NCBI GenBank assembly: GCA_016195965.1
Contig: JACPYR010000062.1
Span: 1-33,991, forward strand
Direction of reading: 5' to 3'
Length of the DNA: 33,991 bases
Source of the DNA: Nitrosomonadales bacterium
Lineage (GTDB): Bacteria > Pseudomonadota > Gammaproteobacteria > Burkholderiales > Gallionellaceae
Part shown: positions 32,835 through 33,991 of the stretch, piece after piece
Position numbering within the stretch: the first letter of the stretch is position 1
How the letters are laid out: every line of letters begins with the position of its first letter
Position numbers and translations under genes: made by a program
The notes under the pieces: model-generated
Databases searched by the model: none
Seen by the model: only the letters and a program-made list of their open reading frames with translations
What the model was told of the DNA's origin: nothing

Positions 32835-33991
32835 ATGAGCGGCATCTATCTGGACAACAACGCAACCACACGGGTAGACCCTGCGGTGGTGGAAGCCATG
32901 CTGCCGTATTTCACCGAGCAGTTCGGCAATCCGTCTTCGATGCATAGTTTCGGCAACAAGGTTGGCTTGGCGATCAAGAAGGCGCGCATGCAGGTGCAAG
33001 AGCTATTGGGCGCGGAGCATGATTCGGAAATCATCTTCACGTCCTGCGGCACCGAGTCGGATTCCACTGCGCTGCTGTCCGCATTGAGGGTGCAACCGGA
33101 ACGCAAAGAGATCATCACTACCACCGTGGAACATCCGGCCATTCTGACCCTGTGTACCTTTCTGGAAAAAGAAGGCTACAAAGTGCATTACCTGAATGTG
33201 GACGACAAGGGACGGCTGAACCTGGACAAATACAGGAAGCTGCTCACCGACAAGGTCGCGGTGGTGTCGGTGATGTGGGCGAACAACGAGACCGGCACGT
33301 TCTTCCCGGTGGTCGAAATGGCCGAGCTGGCGAATGCTGCCGGTGCGATGTTCCACACCGATGCGGTGCAGGCGGTAGGCAAAGTGCCAATGAACCTGAA
33401 AGACACCAAGATCGACATGCTTTCCGTGTCCGGCCACAAGCTGCATGCGCCCAAGGGTATCGGTGTGTTGTACCTTAAACGCGGTACACGTTTCCGTCCG
33501 CTGTTGCGCGGCGGGCATCAGGAACGTGGGCGCCGTGCTGGCACCGAGAACACCACGTCGATTGTCGGTCTGGGCAAAGCCGCCGAGATGGCGATGGAAG
33601 CAATGGCATTCGAGAGCACCGAAGTGGCGCGGCTGCGCGACAAACTGGAAACCGCGATCCTGGCAAAAGTACCGCGCTCATTCGTCACCGGCGATCCGAC
33701 CAATCGTTTGCCCAATACCAGCAATATCGCCTTTGAATTCATTGAAGGTGAAGCGATTTTGCTGATGTTGAACAAATTCGGCATCGCCGCTTCGAGCGGT
33801 TCGGCATGCACTTCAGGATCACTGGAACCTAGCCATGTGATGCGCGCGATGGGCATCCCTTATACCGCAGCGCATGGAACGGTGCGCTTCTCGCTGTCGC
33901 GTTACAGCACCGAAGCCGAAGTGAATCGCGTGATCCAGGTCGTGCCCGAGATCATCGCGCAGTTGCGCAAGCTGTCGCCATATTGGGATGG
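32835..33991 (+). CDS. nifS: NifS cysteine desulfurase (3' end beyond the window)
   Basis: The frame is open to the end of the window and gives 385 residues of a protein normally about 400 long, so only the tail is lost. It opens with MSGIYLDNNATTRVDPAVVE. The PLP lysine is Lys202 (SVSGHKLHAPKGIG) and the catalytic cysteine is Cys325 (SSGSACTSGSLEPSHV), both at A. vinelandii numbering. It releases sulfur from cysteine for cluster assembly on NifU. GAAGGAGCAAAC precedes the ATG. It is cotranscribed with iscA and nifU. Confidence 0.97.
   Translation, partial: MSGIYLDNNATTRVDPAVVEAMLPYFTEQFGNPSSMHSFGNKVGLAIKKARMQVQELLGAEHDSEIIFTSCGTESDSTALLSALRVQPERKEIITTTVEHPAILTLCTFLEKEGYKVHYLNVDDKGRLNLDKYRKLLTDKVAVVSVMWANNETGTFFPVVEMAELANAAGAMFHTDAVQAVGKVPMNLKDTKIDMLSVSGHKLHAPKGIGVLYLKRGTRFRPLLRGGHQERGRRAGTENTTSIVGLGKAAEMAMEAMAFESTEVARLRDKLETAILAKVPRSFVTGDPTNRLPNTSNIAFEFIEGEAILLMLNKFGIAASSGSACTSGSLEPSHVMRAMGIPYTAAHGTVRFSLSRYSTEAEVNRVIQVVPEIIAQLRKLSPYWD

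Overview
The window is a Mo-nitrogenase (nif) island from a proteobacterium. The core gene order follows the Azotobacter vinelandii major nif region: nifDKT...nifY...lrv...nifENX-orf5-orf6...iscA(nif)-nifU-nifS. The many small palindromic intergenic repeats and the overall style suggest a betaproteobacterium, perhaps a Gallionellaceae- or Sulfuricella-like diazotroph. That placement is an inference; no rRNA gene is present. The window opens inside nifD and closes inside nifS. nifH, nifB, nifA and nifV are not in it.

Layout. (1) 1-4289, + strand: 3' part of nifD, nifK, nifT, a 2[4Fe-4S] ferredoxin, a NifY/NafY-type FeMo-co carrier and a small nif-linked protein. (2) 4331-8420, +: a possible ModE operator, modE, modA, a fused remnant of modB and modC made by an internal deletion, modD and a GNAT acetyltransferase. 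(3) 8477-10361, +: a NifA site and a sigma-54 promoter driving an LRV Fe-S protein and an unrecognised 321-residue protein. (4) 10382-19317, - strand: a Kdp potassium-pump locus (a 30-residue leader ORF, kdpF, A, B, C, an AT-rich membrane ORF, kdpD, kdpE) with phased TCTTTACA repeats that look like a KdpE operator. (5) 19474-28226, +: a NifA/sigma-54 promoter followed by a tightly packed run of about 8.6 kb: nifE, nifN, nifX, an RseC-like membrane protein, DUF269, DUF683, fdxB, a [2Fe-2S] ferredoxin, two unknown proteins, nifZ, a SagB-type double nitroreductase, an ankyrin protein and an unknown protein. (6) 28227-29861, +: a nucleotidyltransferase-fold protein and an AT-rich DUF2721 membrane protein, probably cargo. 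(7) 29876-31282, -: nifF flavodoxin and an unknown 185-residue protein, separated by a segment bounded by inverted repeats. (8) 31283-33991: a divergent control region with one NifA site between two opposed sigma-54 promoters, then iscA(nif), nifU and nifS.

How it works together. NifS and NifU (with IscA) supply Fe-S clusters. NifE/NifN, NifX, NifY and the DUF269/DUF683 proteins build and carry FeMo-co precursors. NifZ helps mature the P-cluster of NifDK. The ferredoxins and NifF are candidate electron donors. ModE and ModA point to molybdate sensing and capture, but the transporter core (ModB/ModC) is broken as read here. Three NifA-type sites of the form TGT-N10-ACA and four -24/-12 promoters tie several unknown genes to the nif regulon. 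The Kdp locus sits between two nif transcription units and is divergent from nifE.
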